DNA of 21,591 nucleotides, taken from a virus. Positions 1 through 7,869 of this stretch are shown piece after piece (position 1 is the stretch's first letter; each line of letters opens with the position of its first letter). The stretch covers positions 1 to 21,591 of IMG/VR virus record IMGVR_UViG_3300035701_001701; one strand, given 5' to 3'. The translations under genes were made by a program, and so were the position numbers. The notes under the pieces were generated by a model that did no database searches, had not been told where the DNA came from, and saw only the letters and a list, made by a program, of their open reading frames with translations.

Positions 1-2
1 TC

Positions 3-31
3 TTGACTTCGCACCATAAATAGGGTATACT
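3..31 (+). promoter_or_regulatory. Sigma-70-type promoter P1
   Basis: The -35 box TTGACT (3-8) and the -10 box TATACT (26-31) are separated by exactly 17 bp. Transcription would start near 38, about 20 nt upstream of the first gene, whose ribosome site GGAG lies at 51-54. It belongs to a family of seven very similar promoters in this window. Recognition by the host housekeeping sigma factor is inferred. Confidence 0.85.
15..22 (+). promoter_or_regulatory. Possible T4-type late promoter (CATAAATA)
   Basis: CATAAATA matches the T4 late promoter element TATAAATA at seven of eight positions. It lies between the -35 and -10 boxes of P1 and upstream of a tail-like structural gene, where a late promoter would be expected. 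A gp55-type late sigma factor is encoded in the same window. A single eight-base match in AT-rich DNA is weak evidence. Confidence 0.35.
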
Positions 32-58
32 TGGGGCTCACCTCAATAAAGGAGACCT

Positions 59-559
59 ATGGCTATTTGGCTTTTGCTGATGGTGTTATTGACCCCAGTT
101 GGTGGGTTCCAGTCTACCTATGTCTTAAATAAATTCGACACTTCAGATGAATGTGGCACTGAGCAAAAACGCATTGCGGAGGACATGGCCGCAGCTTATC
201 CAGGTGATAAAAGCTACCGTATCGAGTGCCGCGAGAAAAACACTCCAGGAATACAAACTTCAGCATCCATTTCTGCCGAACAGATGAATTATACACAGAT
301 TATTACGAAGTGGGCACAGGCTCGGCACCCACAAGAAGTCATCAACTTCAAAGTTATGACAGTCAAACCAGTACAGACAGACAATGGGGCCAACGGTATT
401 ATAGCATTCCAAGTCCATTTGTTCTACAGCGAGAAGACCGAATCATATATTCTCTTCATTAAAAACGATAAGATACTTGGCTGGATCTATGCTGGAGAGG
501 CAGAAGCAGACACACAAGAAGACGAACAAGAGATATTCTCATATAAGGATCAAACGTAA
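59..559 (+). CDS. Small protein with hydrophobic N-terminus, unknown function
   Basis: A 166-residue protein. Residues 1-17 (MAIWLLLMVLLTPVGGF) are hydrophobic and look like a signal peptide or a short membrane anchor, so the rest may sit in the periplasm or on the outside of the membrane. Two cysteines (about 32 and 57) in the following segment could form a disulphide. The C-terminal tail is acidic and glutamine-rich. The start is set by GGAG at 51-54, four nt before the ATG. The stop codon overlaps the next ATG by one base (TAATG), so the two genes are probably translationally coupled. I do not recognise a family with confidence; the N-terminal pattern reminds me of small uncharacterised proteins of T4-like aquatic phages. 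Confidence 0.75.
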   Translation: MAIWLLLMVLLTPVGGFQSTYVLNKFDTSDECGTEQKRIAEDMAAAYPGDKSYRIECREKNTPGIQTSASISAEQMNYTQIITKWAQARHPQEVINFKVMTVKPVQTDNGANGIIAFQVHLFYSEKTESYILFIKNDKILGWIYAGEAEADTQEDEQEIFSYKDQT

Positions 560-1098
560 TGGCCATACCATCTGTTTCACACACACCAGGCAACCCAAAT
601 CAACTTCATCCCAACAAATTCACCGTAGCATTTTCAGCACTGCCGAATATTGAGTATTGGGCCCAGTCTGTCAATGTCCCAGGTATTTCGTTGGGAGAAG
701 CTTACCGAGCCACACCGTTCCTAGACATTTATGAACCTGGTGATAAGTTAATCTTCAGTCCCTTCTCCATGACGTTCATTGTAGATGAAGATCTGAGGGG
801 ATGGATGGAAGTCTATACCTGGATGCGTGGATTGGGATTTCCTGCAAAATTTGAAGAATATCAAAATCTTGGCAAACGACTCACGGCCTGGGCTGTGCCC
901 AAACCCCAATTCTCCGATGCGACACTCACGATCTTGGATTCCAAATCCAACCCCAATATTCGCGTCAAAATGACGAATTGCTTTCCCACGAGTTTAACAG
1001 ATATTCTCATGTCTTCCACCGTCTCACCAGAATCGCCACTCACCGCCGATGTGGTCTTCCGATATGACATATATGAAATTGAAGTGCTTTCTCATTGA
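559..1098 (+). CDS. Putative tail-tube-fold (gp19-like) structural protein
   Basis: A 179-residue protein. It begins with NPNQLHPNKFTVAFSALPN and then QSVNVPGISLGEA, followed by IYEPGDKL, FIVDEDLRGWMEVYTWM and GLGFPAKF, and has the pattern of small myovirus tail proteins of the T4 gp19 tail-tube superfamily. Such proteins form the tube or tube-baseplate and tube-neck junctions of contractile tails. In T4-like phages of aquatic bacteria, paralogues of this kind are annotated as tail proteins near the baseplate genes. The exact position in the tail (tube, initiator or completion protein) cannot be told from sequence. The start overlaps the preceding stop by one base. The -35 box of the uvsY promoter overlaps its stop codon. 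It would be a late gene; the late-promoter-like octamer upstream of 59 could serve it. Confidence 0.65.
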   Translation: MAIPSVSHTPGNPNQLHPNKFTVAFSALPNIEYWAQSVNVPGISLGEAYRATPFLDIYEPGDKLIFSPFSMTFIVDEDLRGWMEVYTWMRGLGFPAKFEEYQNLGKRLTAWAVPKPQFSDATLTILDSKSNPNIRVKMTNCFPTSLTDILMSSTVSPESPLTADVVFRYDIYEIEVLSH

Positions 1099-1123
1099 CA
1101 TTCGTTCTCAATTGTGATATAAT
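1095..1123 (+). promoter_or_regulatory. Consensus sigma-70 promoter P2 (uvsY)
   Basis: A perfect TTGACA (1095-1100), a 17 bp spacer and a perfect TATAAT (1118-1123), with an extended -10 TGA just upstream (1115-1117). The -35 box overlaps the stop of the preceding tail gene. It drives uvsY, the nuclease gene and uvsW. The full consensus suggests strong early transcription by the unmodified host polymerase. Confidence 0.95.
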
Positions 1124-1151
1124 ATCCCATTTAACATGAGGTTCCAACACC

Positions 1152-1619
1152 ATGATATTAGACATATCCAAACCTTCTCCTGCCCAAGTGGATGCACTCC
1201 TTGAAGAGTGGAATAAAGATGCCAAAATTGACAAATTAGAACCCGCAGACGAATTGCGGAAGATTCCAATGTTACATGCTAAATATATCAACATCCTGAG
1301 TGTGCATCGTCGTGCCTTCAAAGAAAATGAGCGTAGGAACACGAAACTCAGACGAATCAAGTACGAATATTACATGGGTCGCCTGGACCAAGAAACTCTC
1401 AAAAAGTATAATTGGCAACCATTTCTCTATGTGCTAAAAACGGGTGATCTGGCTATGTATATGGAGTCCGACTCAGATCTCCTCAATGCGAAAGCGGTGC
1501 TCGCCATTCATGAAGAGATGATGGATCTCTGTGAACGTATCATCAAGGAATTGGGATCACGCACCTATCAACTAAAAGATGTCATAGCCTGGGAAAAGTT
1601 TATTTCAGGTGGTCATTAA
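1152..1619 (+). CDS. uvsY: UvsY-like recombination mediator
   Basis: A 155-residue protein resembling T4 UvsY (137 aa), the mediator that loads UvsX recombinase onto ssDNA coated with gp32. Family-like segments include KYINILSVHRRAF, a basic helix with RRNTKLRRIKYEYYMGR (about residues 61-77), then VLKTGDLAMYMESD, and a C-terminal helix with YQLKDVIAWEKFISG that matches the T4 C-terminal helix. The N-terminus is about 20 residues longer than in T4. The ribosome site is GAGG at 1138-1141, ten nt before the ATG. It is the first gene after a consensus promoter and lies 14 nt before the nuclease gene. UvsX and gp32 are not in this window. Family assignment is confident; function is by homology. 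Confidence 0.9.
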   Translation: MILDISKPSPAQVDALLEEWNKDAKIDKLEPADELRKIPMLHAKYINILSVHRRAFKENERRNTKLRRIKYEYYMGRLDQETLKKYNWQPFLYVLKTGDLAMYMESDSDLLNAKAVLAIHEEMMDLCERIIKELGSRTYQLKDVIAWEKFISGGH

Positions 1620-1633
1620 CACGGAGGAATTTT

Positions 1634-1954
1634 ATGTATACCTATAATGCAAAACTTGTTCGCGTTCTCGATGGTGATACCGTTGAAGCCAACATCGACC
1701 TGGGCTTTGATATTCACTATGTTGCCAAGATTCGCTTGAGTGGCATCAATGCGCCAGAAATGAAGACCCCACAGGGGCAACCTGCCAAGGAACACCTGGC
1801 CAATCTACTCACCAACCAGGACTTTGTAGTCACCACAAAGATTAATAAGGAGTTTGAGAAATATGGGCGGGTATTGGGTGAAATCACCATCAATGGCGTG
1901 AGCATCAATCAGCAGATGATAACCGAGGGGTTCGCAGTAGTTATGAAGGGATAG
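1634..1954 (+). CDS. Staphylococcal-nuclease-type (thermonuclease) protein
   Basis: A 106-residue single-domain SNase-fold nuclease. The family motifs are present: VLDGDTVEA (Asp13, Asp15, Thr16), KIRLSGINAPE (Arg34 and Glu42) and KYGRVLGEI (Arg79). These correspond to Asp19/Asp21, Arg35, Glu43 and Arg87 of staphylococcal nuclease, so the Ca2+ site and both catalytic arginines look intact. The Asp40 position is Asn39. Such enzymes cut DNA or RNA to 3'-phosphate products. There is no signal peptide, so it probably acts in the cytoplasm, perhaps in host DNA breakdown or in processing recombination intermediates. The ribosome site GGAGGA lies just upstream. Its place between uvsY and uvsW is not the T4 arrangement. 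The specific role is inferred. Confidence 0.9.
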   Translation: MYTYNAKLVRVLDGDTVEANIDLGFDIHYVAKIRLSGINAPEMKTPQGQPAKEHLANLLTNQDFVVTTKINKEFEKYGRVLGEITINGVSINQQMITEGFAVVMKG

Positions 1955-1967
1955 AATATTTTTTATT

Positions 1968-3428
1968 ATGTCCAACATATTCGTGAGTAAAAGGAATGAA
2001 GCATTTATTCAAATCTCATGCGACGAAGGCGTTAGTCAGGAGCTATCGGATTATTTCACCTTTTTCGTTCCAGGATATAAATTCCAGCCCCTTTTCAAGC
2101 AAGGAGTGTGGGACGGAAAGATTCGTCTATATAATCATAGGGCTGGTACTCTTCCTGGTGGGCTTGTGGGTTATGTGCAGAAATTTGCTCAAGACCGTCG
2201 ATATGATCTTTCAATCGATGATGCCGTTCTCCTAACGACAAATTTTTCTGTTGCCGAGGCGCAAGCCTTTGCAGACTCTCTCAAGCTCCCCCATGTGCCC
2301 CACGATTATCAAATCGAAGCATTTGCCAAGACTATTCGCAATCGTCGCATTCTCATTGTGAGTCCCACAGCATCGGGCAAGTCACTTATCATTTACATGA
2401 TCGTGCGGCAACTCCTCCTCAGTCATATCAAAGGCATTATTATTGTTCCGACCACTTCACTGGTGGAACAATTGTTTGACGACTTCAAAAAGTATGGATG
2501 GAATGTGGATAAGTATGTGCATCGGATGTACTCAGGAAAAGAAAAGAAAAGTGAGCATTTCCTGACTATTTCTACCTGGCAGACGTTGCACCGGCAAGAT
2601 CCAGAATACCTGAAGCAGTTTGATTTTGTGATTGGTGATGAAGCCCACCAGTTCAAGGCTAAGTCCCTCACTCAAATCCTTTCTAATCTCACGAATGCTG
2701 ATGTACGGGTCGGCACGACCGGAACATTAGACGGTACCAAGACCCATCAGCTTGTTTTAGAAGGTCATTTTGGACCCGTGTTTGTCCCTGCTACCACCAA
2801 ACAATTGATGGATTCTGGCAAATTGGCACCATTGAAAATCAAGTGCCTAATCCTGAAATACCCCGAACCTATCTGTGCGGCCCATAGAAAATCAGATTAT
2901 CAAGCAGAGTATGATTTTATCGTGAATTACGCTCCGCGAGCGAAATTTATTCGCAATCTCGCCCTGTCATTAGAAGGCAACACACTGGTGATGTTTCAGC
3001 TTGTCAAAAAGCACGGGAAACCCATGTATGATGATATTGCGGCTCACGCCAAACCTGATCGTCCGGTGTATTTCATCTATGGAGGAGTGGATACAATTGA
3101 ACGTGAAGAGATTCGTAAACTCATGGAGGCTCACACCAATGCCATTATTGTAGCATCCTATGGTACATTCAGCACGGGTATCAATATTCCCAACCTCAAT
3201 AACGTCATTTTTGCGGCTCCCTCAAAATCCAGACTTAGAAATCTCCAAACGATTGGACGTGGACTACGAACGTCTACAGGAAAGACCCATGCAACTTTAT
3301 TCGATATTGTAGATGATCTCCGCATTGGGAAGCGACAAAACTTTCTCATCAAGCATTTCGTGCACAGAGCAGAGATGTACAGTAGCGAGAAATTCGAATT
3401 CAAGCAATATTTGATTGACATAAAGTGA
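1968..3428 (+). CDS. uvsW: UvsW-like RNA/DNA helicase
   Basis: A 486-residue SF2 helicase close to T4 UvsW (503 aa), which unwinds R-loops, drives branch migration and fork regression, and moves T4 replication from origin to recombination mode. The N-terminal UvsW domain carries PLFKQGVWDGKIRLYN and LPGGLVGYVQKF (about residues 41-73). The helicase motifs follow: Walker A SPTASGKS (132-139), motif II DEAH (224-227), motif III TTGTLDG (250-256), motif V ASYGTFSTGINIP (396-408) and motif VI QTIGRGLR (427-434). The ribosome site is weak: the nearest purine run, AAGGGA, is about 15 nt upstream of the ATG, so coupling to the nuclease gene is likely. The end of the gene carries the -35 box of the next promoter. 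Confidence 0.95.
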   Translation: MSNIFVSKRNEAFIQISCDEGVSQELSDYFTFFVPGYKFQPLFKQGVWDGKIRLYNHRAGTLPGGLVGYVQKFAQDRRYDLSIDDAVLLTTNFSVAEAQAFADSLKLPHVPHDYQIEAFAKTIRNRRILIVSPTASGKSLIIYMIVRQLLLSHIKGIIIVPTTSLVEQLFDDFKKYGWNVDKYVHRMYSGKEKKSEHFLTISTWQTLHRQDPEYLKQFDFVIGDEAHQFKAKSLTQILSNLTNADVRVGTTGTLDGTKTHQLVLEGHFGPVFVPATTKQLMDSGKLAPLKIKCLILKYPEPICAAHRKSDYQAEYDFIVNYAPRAKFIRNLALSLEGNTLVMFQLVKKHGKPMYDDIAAHAKPDRPVYFIYGGVDTIEREEIRKLMEAHTNAIIVASYGTFSTGINIPNLNNVIFAAPSKSRLRNLQTIGRGLRTSTGKTHATLFDIVDDLRIGKRQNFLIKHFVHRAEMYSSEKFEFKQYLIDIK

Positions 3429-3443
3429 TGAGTGTGGTATAAT
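3415..3443 (+). promoter_or_regulatory. Consensus sigma-70 promoter P3
   Basis: A perfect TTGACA (3415-3420) inside the last codons of uvsW, a 17 bp spacer and a perfect TATAAT (3438-3443), preceded by the extended element TGG (3435-3437). It starts the transcript for the 161-residue unknown protein, gp55, the HNH nuclease, gp47, gp46 and probably the deformylase. Confidence 0.95.
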
Positions 3444-3480
3444 TACTCTTCACTCACCTCCAACTACTAAAGGACCACAT

Positions 3481-3966
3481 ATGATCGAATCCAAGGTGCT
3501 TATGCTCCTCATGGAGCGTGGAGAAATTATTATTTCAGAGGTGTCTTATGACCAGACCAAGCCTGGTCTCGCTACGTTCATTACCCCTGCGGTTATTCTT
3601 GTGGAACGTGGTCCCCATGGAGTCCTGGGATTCATGCTATCCGCATGGCTTCCCTCTGAACTCATGACCAACACCCATATTACTCTGTCCCAACATCTCT
3701 TAACCGGCACAATGGTGCCAAACCCAGAGATGGTTAGTTTCTATACCGCATGGGCCAAGACCGAACGCGATAAAATGAAATCATTTGGAAAGGATTTCAC
3801 CGCACAAATTCAAGCGATTGAAAAATATCATGTAGATAAGTATCATAGTTCGAAGCATCGCCAGAAGAAAGACATCTTTATCTCCTCCCCAGAGGTTTCT
3901 CCTGAAGTTATTGCACTCTTTGAAGACGAAAATGGGGGATGGGGTGATCCTTCAACATCACACTAA
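3481..3966 (+). CDS. Unknown protein upstream of gp55
   Basis: A 161-residue protein of unknown function. The N-terminal half is rich in short beta-strand-like hydrophobic segments (VLMLLMERGEIIISEVSYD, then AVILVERGPHGVLGFMLSAW), compatible with a small beta-barrel of the Sm/SH3 sort. The middle is helical and charged (TERDKMKSFGKDF). The end is acidic (ALFEDENGG). In T4-like aquatic phages a small unknown gene often sits between uvsW and the late sigma factor, and this one is in that position. Its start is supported by AAAGGA about eight nt upstream and by promoter P3. It ends ten nt before gp55, so the two are probably co-expressed. No catalytic motif was seen; the fold statement is inference. 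Confidence 0.8.
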   Translation: MIESKVLMLLMERGEIIISEVSYDQTKPGLATFITPAVILVERGPHGVLGFMLSAWLPSELMTNTHITLSQHLLTGTMVPNPEMVSFYTAWAKTERDKMKSFGKDFTAQIQAIEKYHVDKYHSSKHRQKKDIFISSPEVSPEVIALFEDENGGWGDPSTSH

Positions 3967-3976
3967 AAAGGAATTT

Positions 3977-4543
3977 ATGCCAAAACCTAAGATCCGCAAT
4001 GAATATGTCAACAACGCAGAATTGCTCGCCGCACTGATTAAACACCGCAAAGCCGTTGCAGCGGCTAAGAAAAAACGACAACCCGCTCCTCAATTCAATG
4101 AATACATCGGCATCTGTTTTCTCAAGATTGCCGAGCATCTATCACGCAAACCCAATTTCATGTCCTATACGTTTCGTGAAGATATGGTTGCCGATGCGGT
4201 AGAAAATTGTATCCAATATGGACATAATTTTGATCCAGCCAAATCAGAACATCCCTTCGCTTATTTCACCCAGATTATCGCATGGGCCTTTTTACGTCGA
4301 ATCAGCAAAGAGAAGAAAGAACTCTATGTGAAGTACAAGGCCACCGAGCAGTTGGGATTCTTACAACCCACTGAACGCCACGATCTTGAAGAACTGGGAC
4401 ATGGGGCTGGCCGACCGTTTTCAGTTTATGAAAATATCAGCGACTTTATTCAAGCATTTGAGCAATCACGCAAGGCTAAGAAGCGCAAGAAAATGAAAAT
4501 CAGTGCTTGCAGTGGCACTCTTAGATTCATAGGAGATAAGTAA
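3977..4543 (+). CDS. 55: Late-transcription sigma factor, T4 gp55-like
   Basis: A 188-residue protein (T4 gp55 is 185 aa), the sigma-70 relative that directs host RNA polymerase to late promoters and is activated by the sliding clamp. Family-like parts are YVNNAELLAALI near the N-terminus, IAEHLSRKPNFMSYTFREDM (about 51-70), ENCIQYGHNFDPAKS (76-90) and HPFAYFTQIIAWAFLRRI (92-109), equivalent to the sigma region 2 core. The start at 3977 was chosen because AAAAAGGA precedes it and because the match to T4 begins there; an upstream ATG at 3911 in the same frame would overlap the previous gene. The last residues, GTLRFIGDK, may be a variant of the clamp-binding tail of T4 gp55, which contains SLDFLYE. 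The stop overlaps the HNH start (TAATG). Confidence 0.92.
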   Translation: MPKPKIRNEYVNNAELLAALIKHRKAVAAAKKKRQPAPQFNEYIGICFLKIAEHLSRKPNFMSYTFREDMVADAVENCIQYGHNFDPAKSEHPFAYFTQIIAWAFLRRISKEKKELYVKYKATEQLGFLQPTERHDLEELGHGAGRPFSVYENISDFIQAFEQSRKAKKRKKMKISACSGTLRFIGDK

Positions 4544-5064
4544 TGGCAAATCAGTTTTCACCCCAGTCTCGCCTTAATAGGATTGCGGCAATGGGAAGAG
4601 GAGATAAAACTTATGAAAGCTTAACTCCTTGTAAGAACTGCAAAAACACATTGAAGCGAGTTTCTTCATCTGGCTGTGTTAGTTGTTCAAATATAAGAAA
4701 TGCGCCTAAACTCTTTGATGGAACGATGGATAGATATAGAAGTCCAGAAAAAACAAAGAAGAGATTGATAATCTGGAGAAAGAATAATCCTGAAAAAGTC
4801 CAGGCCCAAAGACAAAGAGTAAAATCTTATCAAACAGCTTACCAGAGTGGCAGGAGAACGAAGTTGTTACAACAAACTCCATCGACTGCCAATTCCCAAG
4901 CTATTCTCATATTATACGAAGAAGCGAGAGCATTGACCCGTTCTACAGGAATACCTCACGAAGTAGACCATATTATTCCTATTTGTAGAGGTGGATTACA
5001 TCATCAAGACAACTTACAGATTCTTACAATGAATGCAAACAGACGGAAAGGTGGACGGTTATGA
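4543..5064 (+). CDS. Free-standing HNH homing endonuclease
   Basis: A 173-residue protein with an N-terminal zinc-finger-like set of cysteines (C30, C33, C45, C48), a basic helical linker and a C-terminal HNH motif: VDHIIP with His143, N157 in HHQDNLQIL and N166 in NANRRKGG. HNH enzymes nick or cut DNA with a single metal ion. It is inserted between gp55 and gp47, and it shares one base with the gp55 stop and four bases (ATGA) with the gp47 start. That fits a mobile intergenic homing endonuclease translated by coupling. Its DNA is richer in A and T than its neighbours (many AAA, AGA and ATA codons), which supports separate ancestry. The target site is unknown, probably the gp55-gp47 junction of phages that lack it. 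Confidence 0.88.
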   Translation: MANQFSPQSRLNRIAAMGRGDKTYESLTPCKNCKNTLKRVSSSGCVSCSNIRNAPKLFDGTMDRYRSPEKTKKRLIIWRKNNPEKVQAQRQRVKSYQTAYQSGRRTKLLQQTPSTANSQAILILYEEARALTRSTGIPHEVDHIIPICRGGLHHQDNLQILTMNANRRKGGRL

Positions 5065-6143
5065 AATTGGCTTTGATATCAGATACTCATGCTGGAGCCA
5101 GAGGTGATAATCCCCACATCAATGATTTCTTTTTTCGATTCTGGGACAACATCTTCTTTCCAGCCCTCGCAGAACACAAGGTAGATCGAGTGGTGCATCT
5201 TGGTGATGTGGTGGATCGCCGCAAGTTCATCAACTTTGCCATTTGGGATAAGTGGCAGACTTGCTTCTTTGATCGATTAAATAACGAATTCAAGATTCCC
5301 ATTGACTTGCTCACTGGAAATCATGACTGCTACTACCGCAATACCAATGACGTGAATGCCTTAAAGGAATTGATCTCTAAATATCCGAACGTCCGTATTT
5401 TCAGTGAACCCCAGGATATGCAATATGGCAGTCTTCTGGTTGCCTTGGTGCCCTGGATCAACTCAGGCAATCATGATGTGGCAATGAAATATCTTGAAAC
5501 CACAGCCGCACCAGTCATTCTTGGACACCTGGAAATCACCGGATTCCAAATGGATCAAGGAAATGTCTGTCTGGTTGGCGCTGATCGAAGTATCTTTGAA
5601 CGCTTCGATATGGTCATCAGTGGACACTTCCACCATCGCTCCAGTGATGGACTGATTTATTACCTGGGCAATCAGTACCAGATTACGTGGGCGGACTATA
5701 ACGATCCTCGTGGATTCCACATTTTCGATACAGAAACGAGGGAGTTGACGTTTATCCAGAACCCCTATCGGCTCTTTCATAAATTAGTGTATGACGATTC
5801 GGTGCAAAACTTTGAATTCTGGAAGAATCACGATTTCACCCCATATGCCAATTCCTATGTCAAGATTGTCGTGACACGGAAACAGAATCGTTATCTCTTT
5901 GAGAACGTGATGGATGCGCTCTACAAGTCGGACCCATTAGATGTGACCGTGGTGGAAGACTACAGCGAGCCGACACCCGATGATACAAAACCCGATGTCA
6001 ACCAAGCAGAAGACACTATCACGATTATTCGCAAATGTGTGGATGGAATGACGATGCCAGGTGGAGTAGAGCCCCTTAAACTCAAAGGCCTTCTACAAGA
6101 AATATATGTGGAAGCTGTCAATGAAGAAACGGCGATTTTATAA
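5061..6143 (+). CDS. 47: gp47 recombination nuclease subunit (Mre11/SbcD-like)
   Basis: A 360-residue metallophosphoesterase, the nuclease subunit of the gp46/gp47 complex that resects DNA ends for recombination-dependent replication and helps degrade host DNA. The metal-binding motifs are all visible: ISDTHAG (Asp8, His10), HLGDVVDRR (Asp49), TGNHDC (Asn87, His88), ILGHLEI (His156) and SGHFHHRS (His189, His191). The length is close to T4 gp47 (339 aa). The acidic C-terminal region (EDYSEPTPDDTKPDVNQAED) probably contacts gp46. The start overlaps the HNH stop by four bases and its own stop overlaps the gp46 start by one base, so the two subunits are made together. Confidence 0.95.
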   Translation: MKLALISDTHAGARGDNPHINDFFFRFWDNIFFPALAEHKVDRVVHLGDVVDRRKFINFAIWDKWQTCFFDRLNNEFKIPIDLLTGNHDCYYRNTNDVNALKELISKYPNVRIFSEPQDMQYGSLLVALVPWINSGNHDVAMKYLETTAAPVILGHLEITGFQMDQGNVCLVGADRSIFERFDMVISGHFHHRSSDGLIYYLGNQYQITWADYNDPRGFHIFDTETRELTFIQNPYRLFHKLVYDDSVQNFEFWKNHDFTPYANSYVKIVVTRKQNRYLFENVMDALYKSDPLDVTVVEDYSEPTPDDTKPDVNQAEDTITIIRKCVDGMTMPGGVEPLKLKGLLQEIYVEAVNEETAIL

Positions 6144-7855
6144 TGCTTGAATTTACTAAGCTAAGATGGCGAAACTTCCTAAGTACGGGGAATAACTTCA
6201 CAGAAATTGAACTCAACAAATCGCAGAATACGCTTGTTGTGGGGGTAAATGGATCGGGAAAATCCACGATGTTGGATGCTCTATGCTTCGCCCTGTTCAA
6301 TACCCCATTCCGCAACATCGGCAAACCCATCTTGGTGAACTCTATCAATCTCAAGGGGTTGTCCGTTGAAGTAGAATTTCATTCCGAGAACCACGAGTAT
6401 AAGATTATCCGAGGTATCAAACCCACTGTTTTTGAGATTTACCGCGATGGGACACTTATCAATCAGGAAGCTGAATCAAAGGATTATCAGGACTATCTAG
6501 AAAAATTCATCCTGAAGCTTAACTACAAATCCTTTACCCAAATTGTCATCCTGGGATCAGCATCCTTCACGCCCTTTATGCAATTGGCCGCACAGGATCG
6601 TCGCGCTGTGATCGAAGATCTCCTGGATATACAAATCTTTTCATTGATGAACAAATTGGCAAAGACGAAACTCTCCTCACTTATGACTGAGCGGGTTGTG
6701 AATAAGGCACTGATTGACGCCACGGTAGAAAAAATCACCACACAAGAACGCTATATCATCGAAGTCCAACAAGACGCAGAGGCCCTAGCAAATAGCTATC
6801 GCACTGAACGCGACCACAACACACAAGAACTCAACCGACTGGCGAGAGAAATTATAGTGCACGGGCAAGCCATCATGGATCTCAACCTCACCATTACCGA
6901 CAAAAAGAAGGTGTTAGCATCCTCTAAAAAAGCCACCCAATTAGAAGCGCAACTAGAGGCGCTCATGAGCAAGCACAAGAAGACTATTAAGTTCTACGAA
7001 ACCGAGGAGAACTGCCCAACCTGTATGCAAGTGATTGATACACACTTCACCGAGAAGCAGTTGCAGGAATTGGGGGAAAAAGTCAATGAATGCCAGGTCG
7101 GCATGAAAGAGATGGAAAAGCGATTCTTAGATGCACAGAACCGGTTAGAAGAAATTGAGGGGATTGAGCGAGAGATTTCTAATCATGAACTAGAAGTGGC
7201 ACAATATCTCACCTCAACCAAGGAAATTGAAAAGTTCAACGCAAAGATCGATGCCAAACTGGTCAGTCTCAAATCCAGTCATCAGTCCACGGAGCGAGAA
7301 CAAAGCAGACTCCTGGACCACCAACAGGAATTGAACCGGCTTGAAGTCTCACGAAAAGACCTGATTGAATTGTCCACATATTATGATGCGGCAGGAGCAC
7401 TCTTGAAGGATACGGGAATCAAGACAAAAATCATTCGACAGTATCTCCCCATTATCAATACGCTGGCGAATAAATACCTGGGGATTATGGATTTCTTCGT
7501 GAACTTTAATCTTGATGAAACCTTCAAAGAAACCATCAAGTCTAGGCACCGCGACGAATTCACCTATCATTCGTTTTCAGAGGGTGAAAAACAAAGAATT
7601 GACATGGCGCTCATGCTCACCTGGAGAGCCGTAGCCAAATTGAAGAATTCCGCTGATACGAATATCTTGATCCTCGATGAGGTATTTGATTCCAGCCTCG
7701 ATAATGCAGGCACCGAAGAACTGATGAAAATTCTTCATGCACTGGACGCAACAAACGTATTTGTGATTTCACATCGGGGTGATTTGCTTCAAGATAAATT
7801 CCGTAGTGTTATTCGATTCAGCACTCAGCAAAACTTTTCACGCATTGTACCCTAA
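6143..7855 (+). CDS. 46: gp46 recombination ATPase subunit (Rad50/SbcC-like)
   Basis: A 570-residue SMC-like ATPase (T4 gp46 is 560 aa). The N-terminal half-domain has Walker A GVNGSGKST (34-42). Two coiled-coil stretches (about 175-285 and 300-410) flank a zinc hook CPTC (291-294). The C-terminal half-domain has the ABC signature FSEGEKQR (478-485), Walker B ILILDE (508-513), a D-loop SSLD (517-520) and the switch histidine His544 (VISHRG). With gp47 it forms the end-resection nuclease. All catalytic parts look intact and there is no intein or intron. Its stop lies 14 nt before the deformylase gene. Confidence 0.96.
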   Translation: MLEFTKLRWRNFLSTGNNFTEIELNKSQNTLVVGVNGSGKSTMLDALCFALFNTPFRNIGKPILVNSINLKGLSVEVEFHSENHEYKIIRGIKPTVFEIYRDGTLINQEAESKDYQDYLEKFILKLNYKSFTQIVILGSASFTPFMQLAAQDRRAVIEDLLDIQIFSLMNKLAKTKLSSLMTERVVNKALIDATVEKITTQERYIIEVQQDAEALANSYRTERDHNTQELNRLAREIIVHGQAIMDLNLTITDKKKVLASSKKATQLEAQLEALMSKHKKTIKFYETEENCPTCMQVIDTHFTEKQLQELGEKVNECQVGMKEMEKRFLDAQNRLEEIEGIEREISNHELEVAQYLTSTKEIEKFNAKIDAKLVSLKSSHQSTEREQSRLLDHQQELNRLEVSRKDLIELSTYYDAAGALLKDTGIKTKIIRQYLPIINTLANKYLGIMDFFVNFNLDETFKETIKSRHRDEFTYHSFSEGEKQRIDMALMLTWRAVAKLKNSADTNILILDEVFDSSLDNAGTEELMKILHALDATNVFVISHRGDLLQDKFRSVIRFSTQQNFSRIVP

Positions 7856-7869
7856 CCCACGAGGAACAT

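Noticed and set aside
310-332. A seventh GGGCAC...CCC hairpin (GTGGG/CCCAC) like those in the RNA array
   Set aside because: It lies inside the first coding region, lacks the P2 partner, the GAAA segment and a closing stem, so it is probably chance.
2713-2723. An 11-base match in uvsW (GGCACGACCGG) to the unit 2 P2 loop, as a possible guide target
   Set aside because: With about two hundred possible 11-mers in the array and both strands of the window, one or two such matches are expected by chance.
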